64,000 nt of DNA from AEGEAN-183 sp045563675 (GTDB taxonomy: Bacteria > Pseudomonadota > Gammaproteobacteria > Magnimaribacterales > Magnimaribacteraceae), in contig JBJLIX010000002.1 of NCBI GenBank assembly GCA_045563675.1, positions 124,001 to 188,000 of the forward strand, in the 5' to 3' direction. Both the position numbers and the translations under genes were made by a program. Of the stretch, positions 25,865 through 33,786 are shown in pieces (positions within the stretch are counted from its first letter, which is position 1; every line of letters begins with the position of its first letter). A model generated the notes under the pieces. The model did not search any database. It saw only the letters and a list, made by a program, of their open reading frames with translations, and had not been told where the DNA came from.

Positions 25865-26688
25865 CTCGGAGGAGTAGTGTTATCTATTGTTATTCTTTCC
25901 ATTCTTCTTAATTGAGGCCAGTAATCATTATCAGGCTTATGAATTACTGAGCGGTTATCCCAAAAGGCAATAGAGTTAATCTCCCAAGAAAATCTGCATT
26001 GATATTTCTCCTTTTTTATATGCTCACACAGAAAATCTAATAATTCAGATGATTCCGAATCAGTTAAAGATTTAATTTTTAAAGTAAAAAGACTATTAAC
26101 ATAAATGAGTTTTTTATTTGTTACGGGATGTGTACAGATTAATGGATGTTCAACAGGAGGATTATCTTTTAAAGCTTGAGATAGTTTTTCTCTTCCATAT
26201 GGTTCCGCCAAGCTTTCTTTAAAACCATATTCAAAACTGTGTATTGCAGTCATTGAATTTAGAGATTTTTTCAATTCTTCAGGTAAATCATTGTAAGCAG
26301 CTGACAAACTTGCAAAAAGAGTATCACCGCCTCTTTCAGGTATTATTTTACCTAACAGAATACTACCTAATGGCGGAGTTTTCTTAAAGGTCATGTCCGT
26401 ATGCCACTTTTCTATTTTTGATGGATTTTTCTCGTCATTTTCTAAGATAGTAATTTCTGGAAAACCTTCTACAGTAGGATAAACTGGATGTGACTGTAAA
26501 TTTCCAAAATTTGAAGCAAAATCTTTATGTTGTTTAGGAGTTATATTTTGATCTCTAAAAAAAATAACTTCATACTCAGCTAAGCTTTCTTTTAAAAATA
26601 TGACTTCCTCTTCAGATAAAGGATTTCGCAAATCTATTTCTTCTATGGTTGCACCTAGAATAGAGTCATGTTTTTTTGCTTTAGGCAT
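25861..26688 (-). CDS. TauD/TfdA-family Fe(II)/2-oxoglutarate dioxygenase
   Basis: A 275-residue enzyme with the iron triad of TauD-type dioxygenases: WHTDMTF (His and Asp, about residues 97-103) and a distal His in DNRSVIHKPDNDYWP (about 248-262), followed by RRMERITI supplying the Arg that binds 2-oxoglutarate. These enzymes hydroxylate taurine, 2,4-D, carnitine precursors or other acids with oxygen and 2-oxoglutarate. The N-terminus lacks a signal peptide. It overlaps the amidotransferase gene by 4 bp at the 3' ends. Substrate specificity is not predictable. Confidence 0.87.
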   Translation of the reverse strand: MPKAKKHDSILGATIEEIDLRNPLSEEEVIFLKESLAEYEVIFFRDQNITPKQHKDFASNFGNLQSHPVYPTVEGFPEITILENDEKNPSKIEKWHTDMTFKKTPPLGSILLGKIIPERGGDTLFASLSAAYNDLPEELKKSLNSMTAIHSFEYGFKESLAEPYGREKLSQALKDNPPVEHPLICTHPVTNKKLIYVNSLFTLKIKSLTDSESSELLDFLCEHIKKEKYQCRFSWEINSIAFWDNRSVIHKPDNDYWPQLRRMERITIDNTTPPS

Positions 26689-26732
26689 AATTTATTACCC
26701 TCATTTTAGAATAAAAGCTAATATTCGATGCA

Positions 26733-27236
26733 ATGAATTTTAATTTATTATTAATAAGACATGCTAAGTCTAGTTGGAAAGATATTAAATTAGCGGATTT
26801 TGACCGTCCCTTGAATAAAAGAGGTATGCACAATGCACCTCTAATGGCTAATAGAATAAGGACTTATTCTTTAGATCTAAGTTTAATAATATCTAGTCCC
26901 GCTAAAAGAGCTATGAATACAACAATATTAATTTCAAAGGAGCTTCAATTCTCTGAGGAGAGTATTTCTTATGATTCTAGCCTTTATCATTCTTCTTTAG
27001 AAAACTTTATAAATATATTGTCTATTCAATCAAAAAGAAATATAGCCTTAGTCGGACATAATCCAGGTATTCATGAATTCAGTTATTGGCTTTGTTCAGA
27101 ACCTAAAAAAAATTTTCCAACTTGTGGCGTTTCTTTTATATCTTTTAATTTTGATTCTTGGTCATCAATCTCAAAAGGGTGTGGAACAATAAAATCTTTT
27201 GAGTACCCTAAAATGTTTTATGAAGCAGATATTTAA
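26733..27236 (+). CDS. SixA-type histidine phosphatase
   Basis: A 167-residue member of the histidine phosphatase superfamily with the RHAKSSW active-site motif (residues 8-14; RH with His9 as nucleophile) and the DFDRPLNKRG that follows, and a C-terminal second His in LVGHNPG. SixA in E. coli dephosphorylates a phospho-His of the nitrogen phosphotransfer protein; small proteins of this type in other bacteria may act on other phosphates. The start codon lies eight bases after a TAATAT sequence that could be a -10, which would make a leaderless message. Its 3' end overlaps the next gene. Confidence 0.82.
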   Translation: MNFNLLLIRHAKSSWKDIKLADFDRPLNKRGMHNAPLMANRIRTYSLDLSLIISSPAKRAMNTTILISKELQFSEESISYDSSLYHSSLENFINILSIQSKRNIALVGHNPGIHEFSYWLCSEPKKNFPTCGVSFISFNFDSWSSISKGCGTIKSFEYPKMFYEADI

Positions 27237-28374
27237 TTTATCACTACTAATAATATTACCCTTACTAATATCATGTGGCGGAGGAGGGGGAAGTTCCTCT
27301 TCACCCGAGGAAACACCAAATCCTATAGTTAATGATCCTAGGCCTACTATAAATACCTGGCCTGACACTACTTGGAAAATAGAAGATCCTTCTAGGGTCA
27401 ATATGGATAGTTTAAAGTTAGAGCAAGCTATTAATTATGCTTTTGCTGAAGGTAGAAATACACAGGCACTTATAGTTATAAGGTTTGGAGTTATAGTTGC
27501 AGAGAAATATGCAGATGGAAAGGATCAGTTTTCGCTTGCTACAAGCTGGTCAACCGCAAAGAGCTTCACTAGCGCGTTATTTGGTTTAGCAATTGAGCAA
27601 GGACTTATTAACTCAGTTGATGAGAAAGCTTGTAACTATCTTTCAGAATGGGATTGTAATGAAGTGGTTTGTCTAAGTCTAGATTGTCCCAAGTCTAGAG
27701 GTGAGATCTCAATTAGAGATATATTGGAAATGAGATCTGGCCTTGAAGATGAAAATATTGGGGGTTTAAGTATTTATACCGCTGCAGATGACCAACTCTT
27801 TTTCGCTTTAAATAGGAAAGGGGAAAATACTCCAGGTACTAAATTTTTATACTCTAATTCAGACTCTATGATTCTTTCAGGCATATTAGAGACAGCTACA
27901 GGTATGAGCGCTAAAGAGTTTGCTGAACGTAATCTATTTTCTGCTATAGGCATGAATGGTGATTGGTGGAGGGACAAGGAAAATCATACTATGACTTATT
28001 GTTGCATAGATGCTACAAGTAGAGACTTTGCTAGATTTGGACTTCTTTTTGCAAGGAATGGAATGTGGAGGAATGATCAAATTATTCAAGCTCAATGGGT
28101 AGATGATTCTACTTCACCTGCAGAAGGACTAGATTATTATGGTCTTCATTGGTGGACTTATCCTTCTACAGGCTTTTTTGCCTCCCAAGGACTTCATACT
28201 AACGACATATGGATTAACCAAAGTTTAGATTTAGTGGTAGTAAGGAATAGTGAATTTACCAGATTTGGGTCTGATAGCATTAGAACCGGCTCAAATATTC
28301 ATAGCACTAAAGCACCTGATTCATGGAATAACACTGAATTCTTAACTTATATAACGGATTCAATAAATCAATGA
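27220..28374 (+). CDS. Lipoprotein serine hydrolase (beta-lactamase class C family)
   Basis: A protein of about 384 residues. I start it at ATG 27220; an upstream TTG at 27199 is possible but gives no better signal. The signal peptide KQIFNLSLLIILPLLISC places a lipidated Cys at about residue 19, followed by a Gly/Ser linker. The catalytic Ser and Lys lie in SWSTAKSFTS (SxxK), the second motif is the Tyr in FLYSNSD (YxN), and the third fits GLHWW. The family includes D-aminopeptidases, esterases and PBP-like proteins. Anchored in the envelope, it probably hydrolyses small amides or esters. The start overlaps the end of sixA by 17 bp. Confidence 0.82.
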   Translation: MKQIFNLSLLIILPLLISCGGGGGSSSSPEETPNPIVNDPRPTINTWPDTTWKIEDPSRVNMDSLKLEQAINYAFAEGRNTQALIVIRFGVIVAEKYADGKDQFSLATSWSTAKSFTSALFGLAIEQGLINSVDEKACNYLSEWDCNEVVCLSLDCPKSRGEISIRDILEMRSGLEDENIGGLSIYTAADDQLFFALNRKGENTPGTKFLYSNSDSMILSGILETATGMSAKEFAERNLFSAIGMNGDWWRDKENHTMTYCCIDATSRDFARFGLLFARNGMWRNDQIIQAQWVDDSTSPAEGLDYYGLHWWTYPSTGFFASQGLHTNDIWINQSLDLVVVRNSEFTRFGSDSIRTGSNIHSTKAPDSWNNTEFLTYITDSINQ

Positions 28375-28427
28375 TTACAGTGAAATGAAAAAATTCTAAT
28401 GAAAATAAAATACAAGAAATCTAAAAT

Positions 28428-28847
28428 ATGAAAATGAAACGGGGGATTACTTTTGGAGCTTTTGATTTATTTCACGCAGGTCATGTGATGATGTTTGAAG
28501 AAGCAAAGACGGTATGTGACTACTTAATTGTATGTATTCAAAGTGACCCTTCTTTAGATAGAAAAGAAAAAAATAAACCTGTTCAGTCTTTAATAGAAAG
28601 AGAAATTCAAGTTTCTGGATGTAAATTTACAGATGAAGTTATTATTTACGATAGAGAAGCAGAAGTTCTAGATATCCTTGATAAAGTAGATTGGGATGTG
28701 AGAATTATTGGAGAAGAGTACAAGGAAAAAGAATTTACAGGTAGAAAAAAAACTTTAAAGAAATGCCATTTCAATAAGAGACCTCATAATTTTTCAAGTT
28801 CTGAGCTAAGAAAAAGAGTAGCAGAACAACAATTTAAAAAAAACTGA
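28428..28847 (+). CDS. Nucleotidyltransferase of the TagD/glycerol-3-phosphate cytidylyltransferase type
   Basis: A 139-residue HIGH-superfamily nucleotidyltransferase. The first motif is TFGAFDLFHAGHVMMFEEA, with HAGH forming the nucleotide-binding site. The C-terminal motif, usually RTxGISTT, here reads HNFSSSELR. TagD-like enzymes make CDP-glycerol, and related ones make CDP-ethanolamine or other CDP/ADP sugars. A Gram-negative cell has no wall teichoic acid, so a phospholipid or envelope precursor is more likely. It is followed after 12 bp by the polyphosphate kinase gene, so they are probably co-transcribed. Confidence 0.8.
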   Translation: MKMKRGITFGAFDLFHAGHVMMFEEAKTVCDYLIVCIQSDPSLDRKEKNKPVQSLIEREIQVSGCKFTDEVIIYDREAEVLDILDKVDWDVRIIGEEYKEKEFTGRKKTLKKCHFNKRPHNFSSSELRKRVAEQQFKKN

Positions 28848-28859
28848 TTAATTTTTATT

Positions 28860-29687
28860 ATGCGTGTCTTTGATGTAAGTAAATACTCAAGAATAACTGG
28901 GTTACCTTATGAGCAAGAGGTAAAAAGACTTCAAGTGGAGTTTTTGAAATTACAGAATTGGGTGATTGATAAACAAAAAAGAATTGCCATTGTTTTTGAA
29001 GGCAGGGACGCAGCCGGTAAGACAGGTATCATTAATGTCATTAAAAGGCATCTCAAGCCTAAGCATATTAATTATATAAATATTGGAATACCTAATCAGA
29101 CTAAATCTAAGTACTGGTTTGATACTTTTAGGAAAGAAATGCCTAAAAAAGGAGAGATTACTTTTTTTGACAGATCATGGTATTCAAGAGCTACTGTAGA
29201 AATAACTATGGGATATTGTAAAAAGAAACAATACACAAGTTTTATGAATAGGGTAAATGCATGGGAAGAAGATCTTCTTAAAGATGGCATAGAATTGAAG
29301 AAAATTTATCTATCCATAACTAAAGATGAGCAAAATAGCCGTTTTCAAGCAAGAAGAGATGACCCACTAAAATACTGGAAATTAACTGAACACGATTTAA
29401 GTATGGCAAGTAAATGGGATATCTATTCTTTTTTTAAGGAACAGATGTTTAACAGGACCTCGACCAAAGTTCATCCTTGGGTAGTAATTAATTCAAACAA
29501 TAAAAGGACAGCCAGATTAAGTTCACTTCGTTATGTTTTGAATGAATTTGACTACCCCGATAAGAATCTAGAAGCAACAGATGATTGGACATCAGAAATT
29601 ACTAATTACAGTATTGAGTTTGATGGAGTTAACTTTAAAAACCTTTCTTACGAACAATATAAAGTTCTTAAACAGAATCAAAAATGA
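28860..29687 (+). CDS. ppk2: Polyphosphate kinase 2
   Basis: A 275-residue PPK2 of the single-domain type. Walker A is GRDAAGKTG (residues 48-56) and the lid/Walker B pair is FFDRSWYSR (about 102-110), both diagnostic for PPK2; KDEQNSRFQARRDDPLKYWK supplies the basic phosphate tunnel. PPK2 moves phosphate between polyphosphate and nucleotides, either making GTP/ATP from polyphosphate or the reverse. The gene sits 60 bp upstream of the phoB start, next to a full phosphate regulon, so phosphate storage or recovery is the natural role. Its upstream neighbour is the cytidylyltransferase-like gene. Confidence 0.92.
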   Translation: MRVFDVSKYSRITGLPYEQEVKRLQVEFLKLQNWVIDKQKRIAIVFEGRDAAGKTGIINVIKRHLKPKHINYINIGIPNQTKSKYWFDTFRKEMPKKGEITFFDRSWYSRATVEITMGYCKKKQYTSFMNRVNAWEEDLLKDGIELKKIYLSITKDEQNSRFQARRDDPLKYWKLTEHDLSMASKWDIYSFFKEQMFNRTSTKVHPWVVINSNNKRTARLSSLRYVLNEFDYPDKNLEATDDWTSEITNYSIEFDGVNFKNLSYEQYKVLKQNQK

Positions 29688-29705
29688 AACAAGTTAATAC
29701 GGTAT

Positions 29706-29739
29706 TTGTAACAAGAATGCCATTTATTCATCTGATAAT
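29706..29739 (+). promoter_or_regulatory. PHO box and -10 upstream of phoB
   Basis: TTGTAAC (29706-29712), four bases, then a weaker second unit ATGCCAT (29717-29723), then 10 bases and GATAAT (29734-29739). The spacing is identical to the pstS and porin promoters, which supports autoregulation by PhoB. The second unit is a poor match, so alone this would be marginal. The -10 ends 8 bases before the ATG at 29748, so a transcript from it would have almost no leader. Confidence 0.6.
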
Positions 29740-29747
29740 TGTGCAAT

Positions 29748-30440
29748 ATGAGTAAACATATTTTAATAGTAGAAGATGAAAAGGATCTATTAGATACCCT
29801 TGAATATAACTTCAAGCACGCAGGTTATAAAGTTTCTACGTCCTTAGAGGGTAATAAAGCAATAAGTCTTGCTACAGGTAAGAATAATCCAGATCTAGTC
29901 ATTTTAGATTTAATGCTACCTGATATTTCTGGTTTAGACGTTTGCAAGAAAATAAGAAGTAACCCCGTGAGTAAAAACACACCCATATTAATGTTAACGG
30001 CTAAAGGAGAAGAGGTGGACCGTATCCTTGGATTTGAGCTTGGAGCTGATGACTACCTGGTTAAACCTTTCAGTCTCAGAGAATTAACACTAAGAGTAGC
30101 TGCGTTACTCAAAAGAAATGTACCCATAGAATCAGATGAGAATATTAAATTAGGTGACTTAAATATTGATTTAGCCGCACACAGAGTTTTCGTGGAATCT
30201 AATGAAGTTACATTAACAGCAAAAGAATTTGATTTATTAGTGCATTTAGCCAGACACAATGGTCGTGTTCAAACAAGAGATTATTTATTAGAACAAATTT
30301 GGGGATATCCCAGCGAGGTAACCACAAGAACCGTAGACACACATATTAAAAGGCTCAGATCTAAAATAGGGTCTTTTGGAAATTTAATCGAAACAGTTAG
30401 ATCAATTGGTTATCGATTTAACTATAATTCGGATACATGA
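29748..30440 (+). CDS. phoB: Phosphate regulon response regulator PhoB
   Basis: A protein of about 230 residues: receiver domain (phosphoacceptor Asp54 in VILDLMLPD, conserved TAKG and Lys in YLVKPFS) followed by an OmpR-type winged helix (residues 130-228, ending VRSIGYRFN). I start it at the ATG 29748; a TTG nine bases upstream (29739) would add MCN and overlaps the -10 box. phoR follows with a 4-bp overlap and the Pst and porin genes come next, which identifies PhoB rather than another OmpR-family regulator. When phosphorylated it binds 7-bp repeats 11 bp apart upstream of phosphate genes; such boxes lie at 29706, 31540 and 32602. Confidence 0.95.
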   Translation: MSKHILIVEDEKDLLDTLEYNFKHAGYKVSTSLEGNKAISLATGKNNPDLVILDLMLPDISGLDVCKKIRSNPVSKNTPILMLTAKGEEVDRILGFELGADDYLVKPFSLRELTLRVAALLKRNVPIESDENIKLGDLNIDLAAHRVFVESNEVTLTAKEFDLLVHLARHNGRVQTRDYLLEQIWGYPSEVTTRTVDTHIKRLRSKIGSFGNLIETVRSIGYRFNYNSDT

Positions 30441-31513
30441 GTTTCCTAGATTTCTTTAAAAAGAAAGAACCATCTTTTCAACAGCCAGAACCCGCCAATA
30501 ATAGCTCGGCAAGAGATCTATCCGGAGTTTTAGACTCTGTTGGAGTTGGTTTAATAGTCATAGACGAAAATGACTGTTTATTGGAACTTAATGAATCCAG
30601 CATGGGTTATCTTGGACTCACTAAGAATACCATTGGAAGTAAAGCGGTAGAGGTCATAAAAAGTGTAGATTTAATCAATCTTATCAAGCAGGTGAAAGAG
30701 TCAACAAATCAAGTTGAAGAAATAAGCGGAACTCATGCAGGAGATAAGAATTTTTTAGTCAGTGCCACTTACGATGAAGAAAACCAAGAGACACAAATTG
30801 TCATGATGGATACAACTCGCTCTAATAGATTGGAGAACGTTAGAAGAGATTTCATCACCAACTTATCTCATGAATTGAGAACACCTGTATCGGTAATAAG
30901 AGCAAACTCAGAGTCTTTGATCGACGGAGCCCTAGAAGACGAAGAGACAGCTAAAAAATTCTCAACTGCTATTCTTAGAAATGCAGAAAAGTTAACTCGT
31001 TTGTTATCGGATATCTTAAATTTATCTACTCTTGAATCGGGTGAATACACTTTAGATATCCGATCCACTAATGTCACACCCATTATTAGTAATGTAGTTT
31101 CTAACTTAAAAGAAGCAAATCCTACCGTAGATATACAGGTAACAATTAATGAAGATTTAATGGTCATGTGCGACATCCAGGCCTTTGAACAAGTCATGAC
31201 TAACTTAATTGAAAACGGAATAAAGTACGGCACTACCGATAATTCTAATACTCTATCAATAAGTGCTAAGCCAGTAGGTCAGAAGATGAGATTTGAAATT
31301 GAAGACAAAGGGCAGGGCATACCTCCTGCGGAAAGAAAAAGAGTTTTTGAAAGGTTTTACAGAGTTCAAGAAAAGGAAGTTCTTGAAAACAGTGGAACTG
31401 GACTAGGTTTATCCATAGTTAAAAATTTAGTTCATCTCATGGACGGCTCCGTAGGCAACGAACAGGCTCATCCCAACGGAACTATTTTCTGGTTTACGTT
31501 AAATATTGATTAG
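30437..31513 (+). CDS. phoR: Phosphate regulon sensor histidine kinase PhoR, without membrane segments
   Basis: A 358-residue histidine kinase: PAS-like domain (about residues 30-125), then the HisKA dimer helix with phospho-acceptor His145 in TNLSHELRTP, then a complete ATPase domain (N box in LIENGIKYG, G1 box DKGQGIP, F box, G2 box GTGLGLS). Gene order after phoB with a 4-bp overlap supports PhoR. E. coli PhoR has two N-terminal membrane segments; this one begins MSFLDFFKKKEPSF and I see no hydrophobic stretch, so it appears cytoplasmic or only peripherally bound. It would read phosphate status through a partner such as PstB or a PhoU-like protein. Confidence 0.9.
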   Translation: MSFLDFFKKKEPSFQQPEPANNSSARDLSGVLDSVGVGLIVIDENDCLLELNESSMGYLGLTKNTIGSKAVEVIKSVDLINLIKQVKESTNQVEEISGTHAGDKNFLVSATYDEENQETQIVMMDTTRSNRLENVRRDFITNLSHELRTPVSVIRANSESLIDGALEDEETAKKFSTAILRNAEKLTRLLSDILNLSTLESGEYTLDIRSTNVTPIISNVVSNLKEANPTVDIQVTINEDLMVMCDIQAFEQVMTNLIENGIKYGTTDNSNTLSISAKPVGQKMRFEIEDKGQGIPPAERKRVFERFYRVQEKEVLENSGTGLGLSIVKNLVHLMDGSVGNEQAHPNGTIFWFTLNID

Positions 31514-31539
31514 AAACAAACTACATAATCGTTTCTAGC

Positions 31540-31573
31540 TTGCAACAAAGTTGTCACAATTTATAAATACAGT
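31540..31573 (+). promoter_or_regulatory. PHO box and -10 upstream of the porin gene
   Basis: TTGCAAC (31540-31546), AAAG, TTGTCAC (31551-31557): two 7-bp repeats with an 11-bp period, the second nearly the consensus CTGTCAC. Ten bases further is TACAGT (31568-31573), a partial -10 at the same distance as in the pstS promoter. It lies between phoR and the porin gene, so the porin should be induced by phosphate starvation. Confidence 0.75.
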
Positions 31574-31603
31574 AAGTCCTATAAATTAATTAATGGAGAA
31601 AAA

Positions 31604-32530
31604 ATGAATAGAAAATTAGTTATCTTTATGGCTCTTATTTTTTTTGGTCTATCCTTAAATGCCCAACCTAAAGTTTATGGGAAACTTTGGATTTCTATTG
31701 AATCGCAAGATACTTCATCTGGCTCTGAAGTAGATATGGTTAGTAATGCTTCAAGATTGGGTGTTAAAGGCTCAATGGATTTTGGAGAAGGTTTAGAGGC
31801 CATTTACCAAGCAGAGTATGAGGTTGATCCAGTTGACGGCACGGCTGATGAAAAAAACGGAAGGACTTTCAAACAAAGAAATAGTTTTGTTGGCATAAAA
31901 GGATCTTATGGAACTTTATTCTTAGGAACACACGACACAGCTTTAAAAAAGTCTCAATCAAAAATTGATCTATTTAATGACCTTGCAGGAGATATAAAGA
32001 ATATTTTACAAGGTGAAAATAGGATGAGTGATTTTATCGGTTACACAACTCCTACTTTAGGAGACGGGTTTTCTGCAACTTTTAATGCCATCAAGGGTAC
32101 TGAAGAGGAAGACAATAGTATTGGAGATTCAACTTCTATATCTCTAAATTATAAAACTCAATCTTTCTATGCAGCTATTGCTTTTGATTCAGAACTAAAA
32201 GGCTATGATACGACCAGGATATCTATTCAAGTACCACTTAACAGAACTCAGATAGGTATTATTTATCAAGATACTGAGAAACTAAGCTCCGGCTTGGAAG
32301 AAGATGGTTATGTTCTAAGTCTTTCTCAAAAGATAGGAGAAAAAGGAGTGTTTAAGGTTCAATTAGCGGAATCAGATATGAAAATGGGTTCTGGTAAACA
32401 AACTTCTATTGGTTACGACTATAAATTAAGTAAAAAGGCAAAAGCCTTTGTCTTTTATACAGACCTTTCAGGAGACAGTCTTTCTAAAGAAAAAGAAATA
32501 GCAGGTCTTGGGTTTGAGTATAAATTTTAA
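31604..32530 (+). CDS. Outer membrane porin, phosphate-starvation inducible
   Basis: A 308-residue Gram-negative general porin. Signal peptide about residues 1-20 (IFMALIFFGLSLNAQ), first strand KVYGKLWIS, then the typical SRLGVKG and NSFVGIKGSYGTLFLGTHDT (strand and start of loop 3), and a C-terminal strand GLGFEYKF ending in Phe, the outer membrane sorting signal. Shorter than E. coli OmpF/PhoE but similar to porins of marine gammaproteobacteria. It lies behind a PHO box and just ahead of pstS, so it probably lets phosphate or phosphate esters into the periplasm. A strong hairpin terminator follows. The ribosome site is GGAGAA. Confidence 0.88.
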   Translation: MNRKLVIFMALIFFGLSLNAQPKVYGKLWISIESQDTSSGSEVDMVSNASRLGVKGSMDFGEGLEAIYQAEYEVDPVDGTADEKNGRTFKQRNSFVGIKGSYGTLFLGTHDTALKKSQSKIDLFNDLAGDIKNILQGENRMSDFIGYTTPTLGDGFSATFNAIKGTEEEDNSIGDSTSISLNYKTQSFYAAIAFDSELKGYDTTRISIQVPLNRTQIGIIYQDTEKLSSGLEEDGYVLSLSQKIGEKGVFKVQLAESDMKMGSGKQTSIGYDYKLSKKAKAFVFYTDLSGDSLSKEKEIAGLGFEYKF

Positions 32531-32540
32531 AAGATCTCCT

Positions 32541-32578
32541 AAAAAAGAAGCCCAGCCCCTCCCCAGCTGGGCTTTTTT
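32541..32578 (+). terminator. Rho-independent terminator after the porin gene
   Basis: AAGCCCAGC (32548-32556) pairs with GCTGGGCTT (32566-32574) around a 9-base C-rich loop, followed by TTTTTT and preceded by AAAAAA. The strongest terminator in the window. It separates the porin message from the pstS promoter at 32602. Confidence 0.9.
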
Positions 32579-32601
32579 AATTTTACTTTAGCTTTACTAC
32601 T

Positions 32602-32635
32602 TTGTAACAAACTTGTAACACACTTAAATCATAAT
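32602..32635 (+). promoter_or_regulatory. PHO box and -10 upstream of pstS
   Basis: Two identical units TTGTAAC (32602-32608 and 32613-32619) separated by four bases, with a third partial unit TTAAATC 11 bp further on (32624). Ten bases after the second unit is CATAAT (32630-32635), five of six matches to the -10 consensus. There is no separate -35, as expected of PhoB-dependent promoters. The ATG of pstS is 31 bases past the -10, leaving a short leader. Confidence 0.85.
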
Positions 32636-32665
32636 GAAATTATTATTAATCAATTAGAAAACATA

Positions 32666-33721
32666 ATGAAAAAAATAAAAAATATAGTTCCTACAGTAAT
32701 CCTTTCCCTTCTACTTTTTCCTTTAAATTTACTAACTGACAGTAGAGATACGATAAAAATAGTTGGATCTTCAACTGTTTATCCATTTGCGACAGTTGTT
32801 GCAGAACGATTTGGAAGAACAACTAACTTTAAAACACCAGTTATTGAATCTACAGGATCAGGGGGAGGTTTAAAGCTATTTTGCTCAGGAATAGGAGTTC
32901 AATATCCTGATATTACTAATGCCTCAAGAAGGATAAAACAGTCTGAAATAGATAATTGTGCTAATAACGGCGTAGAAAAAATTATAGAAATCAAGATTGG
33001 TTATGATGGGATTGTGATGGCAAATTCAAAAAAAGGAAAAGCTTTTAAACTCACTAGAAAACAGATCTTTTTAGCTTTAGCGCCCAAAGTACCAAACCCG
33101 AATGGCACGGAAGAACTTATTGAAAATCCATACACCTATTGGAGTGATATAGATAAATCCTTACCGAATATAAAGATAGAAGTGCTAGGGCCTCCACCTA
33201 CTTCAGGAACAAGAGACGCATTTGCTGAATTGGCTTTAGAAGGGGGATGCAAGACTTTTGGATGGCTAAAAGCCTTAAAATCTGAAGATAAAAATAAATA
33301 TAAAGCTATTTGCAGGTCTGTCAGAGAGGATGGTGTCTATATTGAAGCAGGTGAAAACGATAACTTAATTGTACAAAAACTTAATGCCAATCCTAAAGCT
33401 TTAGGTGTATTTGGTTATAGCTTCCTTGATCAGAATTCCGACTCTATACAGGGTTCGCAGATTGACGGAGTGTTTCCAGAATTTGAAAAGATAGCTAAAG
33501 GTGATTATCCCGTTTCAAGGCCTCTATACTTTTATGTAAAGAGTGTTCACATCAGCTTTATTCCAGGTATAAAGGAATATTTAAGAGAGTTCTCTAGCAA
33601 AAGAGCTGTTGGTAATGAAGGTTATTTAACAGATAAAGGATTAATCCCTCTGCAAGATGAAGAATACAGAAGCATGTATTCAGCTGCAAATAATCTTGAA
33701 TCTATGAGAGGACTAAATTAA
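32666..33721 (+). CDS. pstS: Phosphate ABC transporter substrate-binding protein PstS (SphX-like)
   Basis: A 351-residue periplasmic binding protein. Signal peptide about residues 1-22 (hydrophobic TVILSLLLFPLNLL). Phosphate is held by SSTVYPFA, ESTGSGGGL and the TSGTRDAF segment (near 179-186), all conserved in PstS. It captures phosphate in the periplasm and passes it to PstC/PstA. The gene has its own PHO box and is followed by a hairpin terminator before pstC, which would give more binding protein than permease. The details fit the SphX/PstS branch that is common in marine bacteria. Confidence 0.93.
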   Translation: MKKIKNIVPTVILSLLLFPLNLLTDSRDTIKIVGSSTVYPFATVVAERFGRTTNFKTPVIESTGSGGGLKLFCSGIGVQYPDITNASRRIKQSEIDNCANNGVEKIIEIKIGYDGIVMANSKKGKAFKLTRKQIFLALAPKVPNPNGTEELIENPYTYWSDIDKSLPNIKIEVLGPPPTSGTRDAFAELALEGGCKTFGWLKALKSEDKNKYKAICRSVREDGVYIEAGENDNLIVQKLNANPKALGVFGYSFLDQNSDSIQGSQIDGVFPEFEKIAKGDYPVSRPLYFYVKSVHISFIPGIKEYLREFSSKRAVGNEGYLTDKGLIPLQDEEYRSMYSAANNLESMRGLN

Positions 33722-33740
33722 CTATAAAAACTTACAATTC

Positions 33741-33772
33741 TGGGCTCTTTATTTAAAGGGCCCATTTTTTTT
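33741..33772 (+). terminator. Hairpin terminator/attenuator between pstS and pstC
   Basis: TGGGCTCTTT pairs with AAAGGGCCCA (33741-33764) across a short loop with one mismatch, followed by eight T. It lies in the 65-bp pstS-pstC gap. No promoter with a PHO box lies between it and pstC, so permease expression probably depends on readthrough. Confidence 0.85.
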
Positions 33773-33786
33773 AGGATAATCTAATT

